A DNA stretch of 64,000 bases, from the NCBI GenBank assembly GCA_039025395.1, contig JBCCOK010000021.1, forward strand, positions 9,627 to 73,626. Direction: 5' to 3'. The position numbers were made by a program, and so were the translations under genes. Below are positions 1-7,762 of the stretch, piece by piece. Position 1 is the stretch's first letter, and every line of letters begins with the position of its first letter. The notes under the pieces were generated by a model. It searched no databases. It worked only from the letters and a program-made list of their open reading frames with translations, and was not told where the DNA came from. This DNA is from Hoeflea_A sp039025395. Lineage in GTDB: Bacteria; Pseudomonadota; Alphaproteobacteria; Rhizobiales; Rhizobiaceae.

Positions 1-293
1 TCCACGGCAGATTCCTCAACCGGCTTCTCTTCAACCGGCGGTTTTTTCAATTCCGCCTTCTTTGCGTCGGCGAGCACGCGCAAATGGCTTTCAATGAGAA
101 TGAGGCAGGCGAGAATGCCGCCGCCAACAGAAGCAATCAGAAAACCGGCAGCGAAACCGATCAGTGCGCCCGCCCATGGTTCAACGTCTGCATTATTGGA
201 CTGCAGGAAACCCACGACCGCTCCGCCGAATATGGCGACGACCGCCAATACGCGGACGACACCTGAAAAAAAGTCGACGAGCAAACGCATCAT
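1..293 (-). CDS. Small membrane protein, C-terminus cut by window edge
   Basis: The frame opens with two adjacent ATG codons (293 and 290) and runs off the left edge, giving 97 visible residues. Two hydrophobic stretches (about residues 8-30 and 40-67) predict two membrane helices. A short charged tail rich in Lys, Pro and Glu (KPPVEEKPVEES) follows, probably cytoplasmic. I recognise no family. The hydrophobic pattern and tail make a real gene more likely than a chance frame, but the true length is unknown. Confidence 0.5.
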   Translation of the reverse strand, partial: MMRLLVDFFSGVVRVLAVVAIFGGAVVGFLQSNNADVEPWAGALIGFAAGFLIASVGGGILACLILIESHLRVLADAKKAELKKPPVEEKPVEESAV

Positions 294-415
294 GGTCCCA
301 CTCCGTACATCTCGCAAACGGCCAGCAAAATATGTGAACAGCAGAGAATCTACTGTATTTGGCGTTGGCATGTCTTGCCAAAAGTGGACTGTGGAAAGTC
401 CAACTCGAATTGTGC

Positions 416-988
416 TTAACGGCTTAAGGAAGCCAGCCTGCGAATATTGGCGGACTTCTCCAGTTTGCGGGCCGTGCGCAGCGTCGCGCGAACAACTTTG
501 GATTTGTTGGCGGGCCGGGTTACTTGGCGTACGAAGGCATCAACGGCAGAGTCGAGCGAATTGGCCGAGCCGAAACGCGGAAACCGCTTTGCTTCCTTGA
601 TGATCAGCCTGATATTGTAGTCAGCATTGGTAAGGTCGGAGACGGCATGCCCCTTTCCAAGCCCGCCGCTACGGTTCATCTGGAACAGCCCATAGCAATT
701 GCAGCCGCGATTGACGGCTTCGGGATTAAGCGTCGATTCGTGGATGGCGACGGAGACCGCTGCGATTTGCTGAACCGGGCCGAAACCGGCGGCGGCGAAT
801 TTCGTGGCAATTCTGTTGGCAATGGCCGTTTGCGCGCCCGAGTAGCCCGTCAGCCTGTCGAAGCGAACCGCCTTTTCGTCAACGGCACGGCTGGCGCTCG
901 GTTGCCCGTTTCCATAATCGGGCGTTGCCCAGGTCGGTCCGGCAACCAGCATCGCAGCAGCAGCGAGAATGACATATACGTAGTTCAT
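416..988 (-). CDS. Exported lysozyme/lytic-transglycosylase-like protein
   Basis: This is a 190-residue protein. A hydrophobic N-terminus ending in PTWA looks like a signal peptide. The core has the SLT/lysozyme-like pattern of a Glu inside an amphipathic helix (VAIHESTLNPEAVN), then CYGLFQMNRSGGLG, so cleavage of peptidoglycan glycan strands in the periplasm is likely. Two close Cys (GCNC) may form a disulfide. An upstream in-frame ATG at 1018 follows GAGGG too closely and would put acidic residues before the signal peptide, so I prefer 988. The gene stands alone. Substrate is inferred from the fold pattern only. Confidence 0.6.
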   Translation of the reverse strand: MNYVYVILAAAAMLVAGPTWATPDYGNGQPSASRAVDEKAVRFDRLTGYSGAQTAIANRIATKFAAAGFGPVQQIAAVSVAIHESTLNPEAVNRGCNCYGLFQMNRSGGLGKGHAVSDLTNADYNIRLIIKEAKRFPRFGSANSLDSAVDAFVRQVTRPANKSKVVRATLRTARKLEKSANIRRLASLSR

Positions 989-1213
989 GGCATCAAGTTC
1001 CGGATCCAAGGTCTGCATCGACCCTCGACGATTGATTTTATTGGGCTCTTTCGAGCAGCCGCACTCCATCTGCATGAATCATGTTGGAAATGTGGCAAGC
1101 CTCAGGGGGGCGTCATTCGACCGCACCTGCAAAGATTGCAAGCAATGCGTTGAACTCGGCCGATCTTCGCCGCTATAGTCACTAGGCGCTCGCCCAACCG
1201 GAGGACCTGATCG

Positions 1214-1855
1214 ATGCTTGTGCACCTTCCAAAGGCTCTTATCGCAGCGACAATGGCCGTGTTTGTTTCATCCGCCTCTGCGGATCTGTCGCACGCCCAG
1301 GTTCTCAAGGACATTGGCGACGGCCTCAAAAGGACCGGCAAGGCAATCGAACGCGGTGTCGAAAAGACCGGTGATGCCATTGAAAAGGGCGTGAAGCGAA
1401 CGGGCGATGCGATTACCGGGAAAGACGCGGAGCGCAGCGCGCCCGGCGATGAGACAGAACTCAGCGAAGTGCCAACACCGCAGCAAAAGCCGGTGCAGAA
1501 ATCCTACCTGTTCGTCCAGCAGGCGGGTTCGCTGACCTATGCGGACGGAAAGCTGACCCTCGCCGATCTCTCGCCGTCGACCCTGTTTTTTACCGACAGA
1601 CCCGAGCGCAAGGCTGGAAACATCAGCAACGAAGGATTTGCAGCGCTCTGGAGCGATGAATCTGGCAACGGGTTCAAGTCGGATCCGCCGAATGCGGCCA
1701 TTGCGATCGTCGGCGACACATCGGCGGATCCGGTGGTCGTGGAACTGATTTCGGCGGATCTGAATGGCAAAGACCTGACCTTTTCGGTCCGGGCCGTGTC
1801 GGGCGAGCTTCCGTCAGATGCACAAGATATCGCAATGTTTGTTGATCTGGACTGA
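1214..1855 (+). CDS. Exported hypothetical protein with 11-residue amphipathic repeats
   Basis: This 213-residue protein starts with a signal peptide (cleavage near SASA, about residue 23). Residues 38-70 are three consecutive 11-residue units of the type (L/V)-x-(R/K)-T-G-x-A-I-x-x-G, predicting a long amphipathic helix. A linker rich in Pro, Gln and Glu leads to a C-terminal domain (about 96-213) with YLFVQQAGSL and TLFFTDRPER motifs, which I associate with a rhizobial family of unknown function. It is probably periplasmic. Function unknown. Confidence 0.7.
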   Translation: MLVHLPKALIAATMAVFVSSASADLSHAQVLKDIGDGLKRTGKAIERGVEKTGDAIEKGVKRTGDAITGKDAERSAPGDETELSEVPTPQQKPVQKSYLFVQQAGSLTYADGKLTLADLSPSTLFFTDRPERKAGNISNEGFAALWSDESGNGFKSDPPNAAIAIVGDTSADPVVVELISADLNGKDLTFSVRAVSGELPSDAQDIAMFVDLD

Positions 1856-2185
1856 TAAGGCTGAATGATCGACGCGGACCTTTGCGCAGGCTTGCCCGGC
1901 GTTCTTCGCACGGAAACCTGCTGAAGGGTCAACATTGTGAGAAATCACACAGTTCGCGCCCATTCTTTGTGTGAATCTCGAATTCCACTCACATTTGTTC
2001 CGGTCCAGCACTTGTGGCTTGAACCGGAACAGGGTTGTCACGCGCGGAGCCGGCTGGTGGGTTTGAGTGATCAAACGCCGGTTTCGCAATAGCTCCACGC
2101 CTGTGCGTATCAGCAGGCTTCCAAGGCAACACTCTGATACCAACCCGGCGCAGCTGCCCCTGCGCTCGGTCAAACGGTGGGAAAC
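1856..2185. other. Intergenic region with four TGTGA/TCACA half-sites
   Basis: No convincing gene. TGTGA at 1936-1940 and 1970-1974 alternate with TCACA at 1945-1949 and 1989-1993. Together they make an exact TCACACA/TGTGTGA inverted repeat (1945-1951 and 1968-1974). These could be operator half-sites for the downstream gene at 2186, but the spacing is not the classical CRP spacing. Confidence 0.35.
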
Positions 2186-2512
2186 ATGTACAACGAGCAA
2201 TTTACAACGGATATTGCCCAGGCATGTAGACTTTGCGGTCTGCAAACCAACGCGTTCAGACAGGAAACAGCGGCCAACTGGGAACAGCTCGCCAGCCTGT
2301 ACCTCAACATACAGGTCGCAGCGGATCTGATTGCCTCATCGGATGGGTTCGATCCCGATAATCCGCATCTCTTCAACACGGCCTATCTCTACGACTCATT
2401 TCAGCCGGGTTCCGTGGCTATGATCGTGCGGGTGGCGACGCTGATGGGTCATGCCATCAAGGGCCGTGAATTCGATGAGATGGATTGGGCTGTGAACAGG
2501 ACGCTGCAGTAA
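2186..2512 (+). CDS. Small hypothetical cytoplasmic protein
   Basis: This 108-residue protein starts at ATG 2186 behind GGTGGG; a GTG three codons upstream is also possible. It has no signal peptide or membrane segment. Two Cys sit in ACRLCGLQ near the N-terminus, a CxxC-like spacing with an extra residue context. The rest is helix-forming and acidic. I recognise no family. Reading frame, ribosome site and the operator-like DNA upstream support a real gene. Confidence 0.5.
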   Translation: MYNEQFTTDIAQACRLCGLQTNAFRQETAANWEQLASLYLNIQVAADLIASSDGFDPDNPHLFNTAYLYDSFQPGSVAMIVRVATLMGHAIKGREFDEMDWAVNRTLQ

Positions 2513-2745
2513 AGATGCGCGAAAGTGAGTTCTTTTGGCTTTCATCGCAAGGGCCGGCTTCACCGCCAAGGCGGCGGCCCGGGCGCTGTGATCAGGGTGC
2601 CGCTTCCCGGATCCACCGTGAAGTGCCTCTCGGCAGGCGCAGGCGGTAAGCCCCATACCCAGACGGTGCGTCCGGTCCGATGCGGTCTGCCAGCGGCATC
2701 CGCCAAATCTGTTACCTATGTCTCCGGGTCGGACAATTTGGAAAT

Positions 2746-2822
2746 TGGTCGGAGCGGCGGGATTCGAACCCACGACCCCTTCACCCCCAGTGAAGTGCGC
2801 TACCGGGCTGCGCTACGCTCCG
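2746..2822 (-). tRNA. tRNA-Pro (anticodon GGG)
   Basis: The reverse complement folds as a standard cloverleaf of 77 nt including an encoded CCA. The acceptor stem CGGAGCG pairs with CGCTCCG. The D arm contains GGTAGCGC. The anticodon stem CTTCA/TGAAG carries loop CTGGGGG (anticodon GGG, reads CCC/CCU) and the T arm has GGTTCGAATCC. A G follows the anticodon, as is usual for proline tRNAs. Confidence 0.95.
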
Positions 2823-3169
2823 ACCTGAGCGTCGCAGTCTATAGATTTTGTGGCCCTGCGGTGCAAGCGCAAAAACCTGATGGACGCCGCCAACGACATG
2901 TTTGCTGCGTGTTCACGCGGCGTGCTGAACAATTTGAGGGCCAATTGCCTTCACCTGCCCGTGCCGTCAGGCGACCCATGTCAACGCTGGACCGATGCGA
3001 ATATTTTGACTTCCGCCTCCTAGAAAAAGATGGAGCCCATAATTATTTCGAGAGTAGGAACTAGAGAAACGCATTCGGTTGTTAAGTTTATATTCTTTTG
3101 GGACCTTGCAATGACCGGAATGATTGGTGAATTCTGCCCAACCTGAAAACGTTCCCGGAGTAAAAACAC
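2823..3169. other. Intergenic, no gene seen
   Basis: About 350 bases upstream of the AOC-like gene. The long plus-strand frame that crosses it also reads antisense through the tRNA and has no coding character. The tRNA promoter should lie here, in minus orientation. Confidence 0.5.
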
Positions 3170-3643
3170 ATGGCGAGGCCTACACTGCTTCACTCTTTCG
3201 CGGTCCTAGCGGGACTTGCAACAGCCGGCCCGGCATTTGCAGAGTGCGCACCGTTCACCCTGACAAGCGATTCCACGACCAGAACCGTGGATCATTTCGA
3301 TGCCGGGCATGGCGGGCCGGGCGATCTGCGCATCGGCAGTCGTTTGGTAAAACTGGACGGACAGCCCAAGGGCGAGACGCACTGGGTGGGCGTATTGTTG
3401 GGCAGTGGAGAAGACGCGCCCGTGTTGTTCAACCGGGTATGGCGTTTGGACGATGGAGAAATCCATGCAAGCCATGTGACCAATGTCGTGTCTCCGCCGG
3501 CTGATACGTCTGAACCCAGCATCGCCGGTAGCGACGCCGTTATTATTGGCGGCACCGGAAGCTATGCAGGTGCGAACGGAACAGTTTCCGTTGATCTGGA
3601 AAGCACATCAGTCACCTATATTTTTGAGATTGAATGCGAATGA
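3170..3643 (+). CDS. Exported allene-oxide-cyclase/dirigent-like barrel protein
   Basis: This is a 157-residue protein with a clear signal peptide ending AFA before ECAPF. The start has CGGAG eight bases upstream. The C-terminal half carries the signature IIGGTGSYAGANGTVSV, typical of bacterial AOC/dirigent-type beta barrels, preceded by predicted beta strands. Two Cys (near the mature N-terminus and the penultimate residue) could form a disulfide. It is probably periplasmic or secreted. The ligand or reaction is unknown, because bacterial members of this fold are mostly uncharacterised. Confidence 0.65.
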   Translation: MARPTLLHSFAVLAGLATAGPAFAECAPFTLTSDSTTRTVDHFDAGHGGPGDLRIGSRLVKLDGQPKGETHWVGVLLGSGEDAPVLFNRVWRLDDGEIHASHVTNVVSPPADTSEPSIAGSDAVIIGGTGSYAGANGTVSVDLESTSVTYIFEIECE

Positions 3644-3649
3644 AATAAA

Positions 3650-3668
3650 TCCCGCGTATGACGCGGGA
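3650..3668. terminator. Short hairpin after the AOC-like gene
   Basis: TCCCGCG and CGCGGGA pair across a five-base loop seven bases after the stop codon. No T-run follows on the plus strand; on the minus strand the stem is followed by a T-rich stretch. It is a weak or partial terminator. Confidence 0.35.
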
Positions 3669-3957
3669 CCAGACGCATCGGCTCAGGCAATGATTTAAGC
3701 GCGCCAAGCAATTGAGCCGGTTCGATATTCATGTTCGCAGGATTGCTGCCTCTGTTACAGGCGTATTGCTTCAAGATTGAAATCTTGCGTTCGGATCGTA
3801 TCGGATACATTCTATACGAAGCTCATCTCCAAGGTGTCGCAGAACCGTGTTCCGACACACCGCGATGGCGCTGAAGACAGTCCGATCCTCTTTCACCGGG
3901 ATGTCACAGTGGCTCTCTACGGTTTTGGAAGCGGTTCCCAATCGAATGAGGTCTGTG
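3669..3957. other. Upstream region of the peptide/opine ABC cassette
   Basis: With the hairpin before it, this forms a gap of about 310 bases. I see no gene and no clear promoter or operator. Confidence 0.4.
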
Positions 3958-5430
3958 ATGGTTCGCTTGCGCATTGTTGTCGTTATTTCAGCACTTTTTT
4001 TGGCATTTCCAGCCTGGGCTCAAACGACGCTGACCCTCGGTATGCAGCAGGAGCCGACAGTTCTTGATCCGACGGCCGATGCTACGGCTGCGATCGATGT
4101 CATGCTTGCCCATAATGTTTACGAGTCTCTGACCACCGTAGATGAAGCAGGTAACGTTTTGCCGCAGCTTGCCGAATCCTGGAACATTTCCGAGGATGGG
4201 CTGACCTATACGTTCAAGCTGTTGGACGGCGTAACATTCCATGACGGTTCGGCATTTAATGCAGACGACGTCGTGTTTTCTTTCGACCGTGCGCGGGCCG
4301 ACGACTCCGTCAACCCGACCTCCGGGATCTGGTCCGGTATCGAGAGCGTGACAGCCGTCGATCCAATGACCGTCACCGTAACGCTGTCTGCGCCGGACGC
4401 ATTCTTTCTTTTCAATCTTGCAAAGGGCGATGCATCAATCGTTGCCGAAGAAACGTTTGAAACGAACGTGACCGATCCGATCGGTACCGGGCCTTTCCAA
4501 TTCGACAGCTGGACCCGCGGCGACAGGCTGGTGCTGGCGAAGTATCCCGACCACCGCAATGCAGATGACGTACAGCTCGACCGGGTCGAGTTCCGCTTCA
4601 TTGCCGATCCGGCGGCCGCCACCGCCGCGCTGCTCGCCGAAGAGCTGGACGCTTTCCCCGGCTTTCCCGCGCCCGAACTGATCGATCAGTTTGACGCCGA
4701 CCCGCGTTTCAACGTGGTCCTCGGTTCGACAGAAGGGGAGGTTATCCTTGCGTTGAACAACTCACGCGCACCCTTCGATAGTCTGGAGGCACGCAAGGGG
4801 CTTGCGCACGCGCTGGACCGTAACGAGATCATCACCGGGGCCATGTACGGCCGCGCAACGCCCATCTCTAGCTTTTACCCGCCACACGGACCGGCATTTG
4901 TGGACCTGACGGGTACCTTTCCGCATGACACCGAACGTGCTGCCGAACTGTTCAAGGAAGCAGGCCTTGAAGGCGCTGAAGTGACGCTGCGCCTGCCGCC
5001 GTTTCCCTATGCAACGCGTTCGGGCGAGATCATCCAGGCGCAACTCGCCGAAGCGGGCGTGACGGTCAATGTGGAAAATGTCGAATGGGGCTTCTGGATC
5101 GAGGAGGTCTACCGCAACAAAAATTACGACATGACCGTTATCGCGCACACCTCGCCGAACGACATGGGCAACTTCGCCCGCGGGTCGGACTATTTCTACG
5201 GCTTCCAGTCGGACGCTTACGATGCGCTTTGGGAGAAAATCAAGACTGAAGCGGATCCGGAAAAGCGCAATGCATTGCTGCAGGACGCCCAACGTTATGT
5301 GACCGACAATGCCATCCACGGTTACCTGTTTCAGTTGCCTCGGCTTGGCATCTATCGCGACGGCGTAACCGGTTTCTGGAAGAGTGCACCGGTTCTGTTC
5401 CAGCCACTGGCCCAGGTGCGCGTGAACTGA
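3958..5430 (+). CDS. ABC transporter substrate-binding protein, family 5 (Dpp/Opp type)
   Basis: This 490-residue periplasmic binding protein has signal peptide MVRLRIVVVISALFLA ending PAWAQ. The start at 3958 follows GAGG by six bases; upstream in-frame starts lack this. Family 5 hallmarks include EPTVLDPTADA near the mature N-terminus, LAESWNISEDGLTYTFKL, FHDGSAFNADDVVFSFDR, and a C-terminal pattern ending with a short PLAQVRVN tail. The family binds peptides, opines, glycosides or nickel, and the ligand cannot be told here. It heads a three-gene unit with two permeases and no adjacent ATPase. Confidence 0.9.
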   Translation: MVRLRIVVVISALFLAFPAWAQTTLTLGMQQEPTVLDPTADATAAIDVMLAHNVYESLTTVDEAGNVLPQLAESWNISEDGLTYTFKLLDGVTFHDGSAFNADDVVFSFDRARADDSVNPTSGIWSGIESVTAVDPMTVTVTLSAPDAFFLFNLAKGDASIVAEETFETNVTDPIGTGPFQFDSWTRGDRLVLAKYPDHRNADDVQLDRVEFRFIADPAAATAALLAEELDAFPGFPAPELIDQFDADPRFNVVLGSTEGEVILALNNSRAPFDSLEARKGLAHALDRNEIITGAMYGRATPISSFYPPHGPAFVDLTGTFPHDTERAAELFKEAGLEGAEVTLRLPPFPYATRSGEIIQAQLAEAGVTVNVENVEWGFWIEEVYRNKNYDMTVIAHTSPNDMGNFARGSDYFYGFQSDAYDALWEKIKTEADPEKRNALLQDAQRYVTDNAIHGYLFQLPRLGIYRDGVTGFWKSAPVLFQPLAQVRVN

Positions 5431-5512
5431 GATCTATTTCGCTTTGGCCTCGCGCTCGGAACCGTTCCATGGCTAAATTGCAGCGGTTTTGGCGCGGACT
5501 CGGCGGCTTCCG

Positions 5513-6460
5513 ATGACGACATTTATACTGCGCCGCACCGCCGGGTTTCTCGCGACGGTTATGGCGATATCGATCGTCGTCTTCTTCGTCATGAATGTGC
5601 TTCCCGGCGATCCCGCTGCGGTGATCCTTGGCCTTGACGCCAGCGAAGAAGCGATTGCGGCGCTTCGAACCGAGCTCGGCCTCGATCGGCCGGTCTGGCA
5701 GCGTTACTTCGCTTGGGTCGGTGCGCTTTTGACCGGCGATCTTGGCGAAAGCTATTTTTTCCGCATACCGGTGTCAGAACTCATTGCCGAACGGATCCCG
5801 TTGACGCTGGCGCTCGCCGCCATCGGCATGTTCGGCACTGTTATCGTTGGCGTTGCGCTCGGCATCATGGCTGCAGCGCGTCACGGCAGGGCAGGGGATT
5901 GGGCGATCATGCTGTTCAGCCAGGCTGGCATTGCCGTGCCCGCTTTCTGGCTGTCGATCCTGCTGGTGCTCCTATTCGCGGTTTGGCTTAGATGGCTGCC
6001 GCCCGGCGGCTTTCCGGGTTTCGACGAGCCGCTGCAGGCTCTGCGCTCGCTGATCCTGCCGGCAACGGCGCTGGCGCTGGTGCAGGCAGCAGTGCTTGCC
6101 CGCGTCACGCGGTCGTCGGCGCTTGACGTTATGAAGCTCGATTTCATCCGCACCGCGCAGTCGAAGGGTCTCAGCCAGTGGGGCATCCTGCGCTACCATG
6201 TCCTGCCCAATGCGCTGATCCCGGTCGTTACTATCATTGGGCTTCAGGTCGCGGCCGTCGTAACCGGAACAATCGTCATCGAAAATGTTTTCTACTTGCC
6301 GGGTCTTGGCCGGCTGATCTTTCAATCCATTGCCAACCGCGATCTGTTTGTCGTCCAGGCGCTGGTGGTGTTTTTCGCCTTCATCGTCGTTGCCGCCAAT
6401 TTTATCGTCGATATCGCCTATGTCGTTATCGACCCGCGCTTGAGGGATCGGCTGGAATGA
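5513..6460 (+). CDS. ABC transporter permease, DppB-like
   Basis: This 315-residue integral membrane protein has about six helices and the DppB N-terminus (FVMNVLPGDPAAVILG). The C-terminal EAA-type loop follows ARVTRSSALDVMKLDFIRTAQSKG. I chose ATG 5513 over TTG 5489 because the family N-terminus begins with a short cytoplasmic arm (TTFILRR). It overlaps the next permease by ATGA (6457-6460), so translation is probably coupled. It is expected to heterodimerise with the 6457 product to form the channel for the 3958 binding protein. Confidence 0.9.
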   Translation: MTTFILRRTAGFLATVMAISIVVFFVMNVLPGDPAAVILGLDASEEAIAALRTELGLDRPVWQRYFAWVGALLTGDLGESYFFRIPVSELIAERIPLTLALAAIGMFGTVIVGVALGIMAAARHGRAGDWAIMLFSQAGIAVPAFWLSILLVLLFAVWLRWLPPGGFPGFDEPLQALRSLILPATALALVQAAVLARVTRSSALDVMKLDFIRTAQSKGLSQWGILRYHVLPNALIPVVTIIGLQVAAVVTGTIVIENVFYLPGLGRLIFQSIANRDLFVVQALVVFFAFIVVAANFIVDIAYVVIDPRLRDRLE

Positions 6461-7278
6461 GGGGCGTCGCAGTCAATTTGTCGATCGGCGGTGCGCTGGT
6501 TGCCGCTCTTGTCATTGTCGGGCTCGTCTCGCTCTTCTGGACGCCGCACGACCCTGCCGTGCTGGCCATGTCTGACAGGTTTCACCCCCCGTCGGCGCAG
6601 TATGCGCTCGGCACGGACCAACTCGGCCGCGATCTGGCAAGCCTGCTCATGGCGGCTTCCGCCAACACGCTTGCCGTCGCCTTTCTTGCCGTTGGTTTCG
6701 GCGGTCTTGCCGGCACTACAATGGGCCTCGTCGCTTCGGCCAATGGCGGCTTCACTGAAACCACCATCATGCGCATTGCCGATTTCGGTTTTGCTTTTCC
6801 GGCGCTGCTCTTTGCCGTCATGCTCGCCACCGCCTTCGGCCCGTCGCTGTTCAACGCGGTTCTGGCCATTGCCTTCATCAATGTGCCGATTTTCGCGCGC
6901 GTCGCCCGGGGCGCGGCGAACCAGGTATGGGCGCGCGAATTCGTTATGGCGGCGCGTGCAATGGGCCTTGGCGGTTGGTCCATCACCTGGCGCCATATCC
7001 TGCCTAACATCGCGCCCATCCTTATCGTCCAGGCGACGATCGAATTTGCGATCGCCATTTTGGCCGAGGCGGCGCTCTCCTATTTGGGCCTTGGCGCGCA
7101 GCCGCCCATGCCGTCATGGGGCCGGATGCTCTCTGAAGCTCAGACGCTGATGTTCCTTGCGCCGCAACTGGCGATATATCCGGGTCTTTGCATCTTTCTT
7201 GCCGTGCTTGGTTTCGGCCTGCTTGGCGATGGCCTTCGCGACGTTACCGATCCAAGGCTTTCCCGAAAGCGAACATAG
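6457..7278 (+). CDS. ABC transporter permease, DppC-like
   Basis: This 273-residue membrane protein is the DppC-type partner. The N-terminus carries FWTPHDPAV and YALGTDQLGRDLASLLM. The EAA loop region reads REFVMAARAMGLGGWSITWRHILPN, and the end is LGDGLRDVTDPRL, all typical of DppC. The start overlaps the upstream stop. No ATP-binding genes follow: the next gene is on the other strand, so energy must come from ATPases encoded elsewhere. Confidence 0.9.
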   Translation: MRGVAVNLSIGGALVAALVIVGLVSLFWTPHDPAVLAMSDRFHPPSAQYALGTDQLGRDLASLLMAASANTLAVAFLAVGFGGLAGTTMGLVASANGGFTETTIMRIADFGFAFPALLFAVMLATAFGPSLFNAVLAIAFINVPIFARVARGAANQVWAREFVMAARAMGLGGWSITWRHILPNIAPILIVQATIEFAIAILAEAALSYLGLGAQPPMPSWGRMLSEAQTLMFLAPQLAIYPGLCIFLAVLGFGLLGDGLRDVTDPRLSRKRT

Positions 7279-7414
7279 AAAATTGACCAAAGAGCGCATT
7301 TATGTCCGCGTAACCCGCGGCGGCGTAGTCATTTCAGGGGACAAGGTGTCAAAACGCGGTTGATGCCTCTGCCCAGCCGGACACGCCGCCGCAGATCCTG
7401 CGACCTTGCCTTCT

Positions 7415-7636
7415 CTAGGCTTTGCCCGCCTGTAGTGCCTTGACGTCTTTCGCCGTCAACGCTTGTCCGCCGATACCCCATTGTCCGCTTGGAACGTCCT
7501 GAACGCGCACCCAGGTAACGCCGCGCATCGTTTCGCCTTCGATTTCGACCATGGTGTTGGTCACTTTTTCAATCATTTCGGCTTTTTCCGCCTCGGTGAA
7601 CACACCCTCGATAACCTGAATATCAACCAGTGGCAT
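7415..7636 (-). CDS. 4-oxalocrotonate tautomerase family enzyme
   Basis: This is a 73-residue protein. The start at 7636 gives MPLVDIQVIEG, so that Met removal exposes the catalytic Pro1 of the tautomerase superfamily. FTEAEKAEMIEKVTNTM is the usual helix after the first strand. A Trp-rich segment (TWVRVQDVPSGQWGIGG) matches the second half of the 4-OT fold. Family enzymes convert 2-hydroxymuconate-type enols, but neighbours give no pathway. The longer frame start at 7666 would bury Pro1 and is unlikely. Confidence 0.85.
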   Translation of the reverse strand: MPLVDIQVIEGVFTEAEKAEMIEKVTNTMVEIEGETMRGVTWVRVQDVPSGQWGIGGQALTAKDVKALQAGKA

Positions 7637-7762
7637 TGTAATCTCCATTTTTGTCCGGTGCGTCACGACATGCGACGCATCTTGCTCAGTGGAATACGCA
7701 CCAAAGCGAATGCCTGCTTGAGCAAAGCATGCGGAAAAGATGGGGATTACGCAAAAGGCCGA

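Noticed and set aside
2525..3064. 179-codon plus-strand frame
   Set aside because: It reads straight through the complement of tRNA-Pro, has no ribosome site and no family pattern.
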